A DNA stretch of 64,000 nt. Origin: Rothia sp. ZJ932 (GTDB taxonomy: Bacteria; Actinomycetota; Actinomycetes; Actinomycetales; Micrococcaceae). The stretch is from NCBI RefSeq assembly GCF_016924835.1, contig NZ_CP070480.1:1488001-1552000 (forward strand), written 5' to 3'. How positions within the stretch are numbered: the stretch's first letter is position 1; each line of letters opens with the position of its first letter. The translations under genes and the position numbers were made by a program. Below the pieces are notes generated by a model. The model was given only the letters and a program-made list of their open reading frames with translations, was not told where the DNA came from and ran no database searches. This document shows, piece after piece, positions 63,557 to 64,000 of the stretch.

Positions 63557-63573
63557 ATGCACTGTTTTAGTGC

Positions 63574-64000
63574 CTAGGCGCGGCGCTTCTCGATTTCTTC
63601 GATGGCCTGCGGAATAACGGTGAAGAGGTCGCCCACGATACCGAAGTCAGCAATTTCAAAGACAGGTGCGTCTGCATCCTTATTGATTGCAACGATGGTC
63701 TTTGAGGCGTGCATACCTGTCTTTTGCTGCAGAGCACCCGAGATACCCACTGAGACATAGAGCTGGGGAGCTACAGTTTTACCGGTCTGCCCAACCTGAG
63801 TCTCATGGGGCAGCCAACCGGCATCGGTAACCGCGCGGGTTGAGCCGATAGCTGCATTGAGTGTGTCAGCCAGCGCCTCGATGGGGGTGATGTCGCCGTT
63901 GATTCCTCGACCGGCTGCTACAACGATAGCTGCTTCTTCCAGGCGCGGACGCTCGGTGCGTGCCCCGTGAGCCGTGGCGGTCATGCTCACGTCCTGGACG
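63574..64000 (-). CDS. etfA: electron transfer flavoprotein subunit alpha, 5' part outside window
   Basis: The C-terminal 142 codons of EtfA; the gene runs off the right edge. The FAD-binding region is visible: [74 protein letters not shown]. With EtfB it transfers electrons from flavin dehydrogenases to the quinone pool; etfB probably lies upstream, beyond the window. Confidence 0.95.
   Translation of the reverse strand, partial: VQDVSMTATAHGARTERPRLEEAAIVVAAGRGINGDITPIEALADTLNAAIGSTRAVTDAGWLPHETQVGQTGKTVAPQLYVSVGISGALQQKTGMHASKTIVAINKDADAPVFEIADFGIVGDLFTVIPQAIEEIEKRRA

Overview
The window looks like chromosome from a member of the Micrococcaceae, most probably Rothia. That assignment is inferred from the protein sequences, a GC content I judge by eye to be in the mid-50s percent, and actinobacterial gene order. 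Several blocks keep the order known from Mycobacterium and its relatives: parA-scpA-scpB-rluB-tyrA-cmk-der, TPR-HAD-small protein-tlyA-nadK-recN, nudix-xerD, whiB1 facing pdtaS, hpf-secA, mtrA-mtrB-lpqB-comF, and mnmA next to a cysteine desulfurase. The genus call needs a 16S or marker-gene search.

Positions 1-8341 are accessory. They hold a coiled-coil ORF of unknown function and two secreted hydrophobic Gly/Ala-rich peptide precursors. Each precursor is followed by a small membrane protein, so the two pairs look like bacteriocin/immunity modules. Between them lie two inverted, mosaic copies of a plasmid repB-like gene and the tail of a repA-like gene. Further right are a gene remnant with a run of 20 C, a methyltransferase, an extracellular nuclease with three SLH domains, and a decayed tyrosine integrase beside tRNA-Pro(GGG). 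I read this as an eroded integrated plasmid or island.

Positions 8524-33102 are mostly conserved housekeeping genes on the minus strand, covering ribosome biogenesis, chromosome segregation, DNA repair and NADP synthesis. The parA-xerD neighbourhood is split by a propionate (methylcitrate cycle) unit: prpE on one side and a GntR-type regulator with prpDBC on the other. Two TTGTATACAA palindromes lie in the divergent promoter region.

Positions 33238-38521 encode a galactofuranan synthesis and export operon: UDP-galactopyranose mutase, a GlfT2-like polymerase and a two-component ABC exporter. Positions 38835-49985 hold an EccC/FtsK-like membrane ATPase without visible partners, whiB1, pdtaS, a CpaB/CpaE-like pair, and a small excisionase-type regulator. 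ATCAAA repeats at exactly 10-bp spacing lie upstream of that regulator and upstream of a LysM protein.

Positions 50050-64000 contain secA, hpf, comF, the mtrAB-lpqB envelope-signalling operon, a MetE-like protein lacking the zinc motif, chorismate mutase, mnmA, a cysteine desulfurase, trmL and the 3' part of etfA.

The strongest candidates for something new are the paired peptide/membrane-protein modules on the plasmid remnant and the 10-bp-phased ATCAAA repeats next to the excisionase-like regulator.
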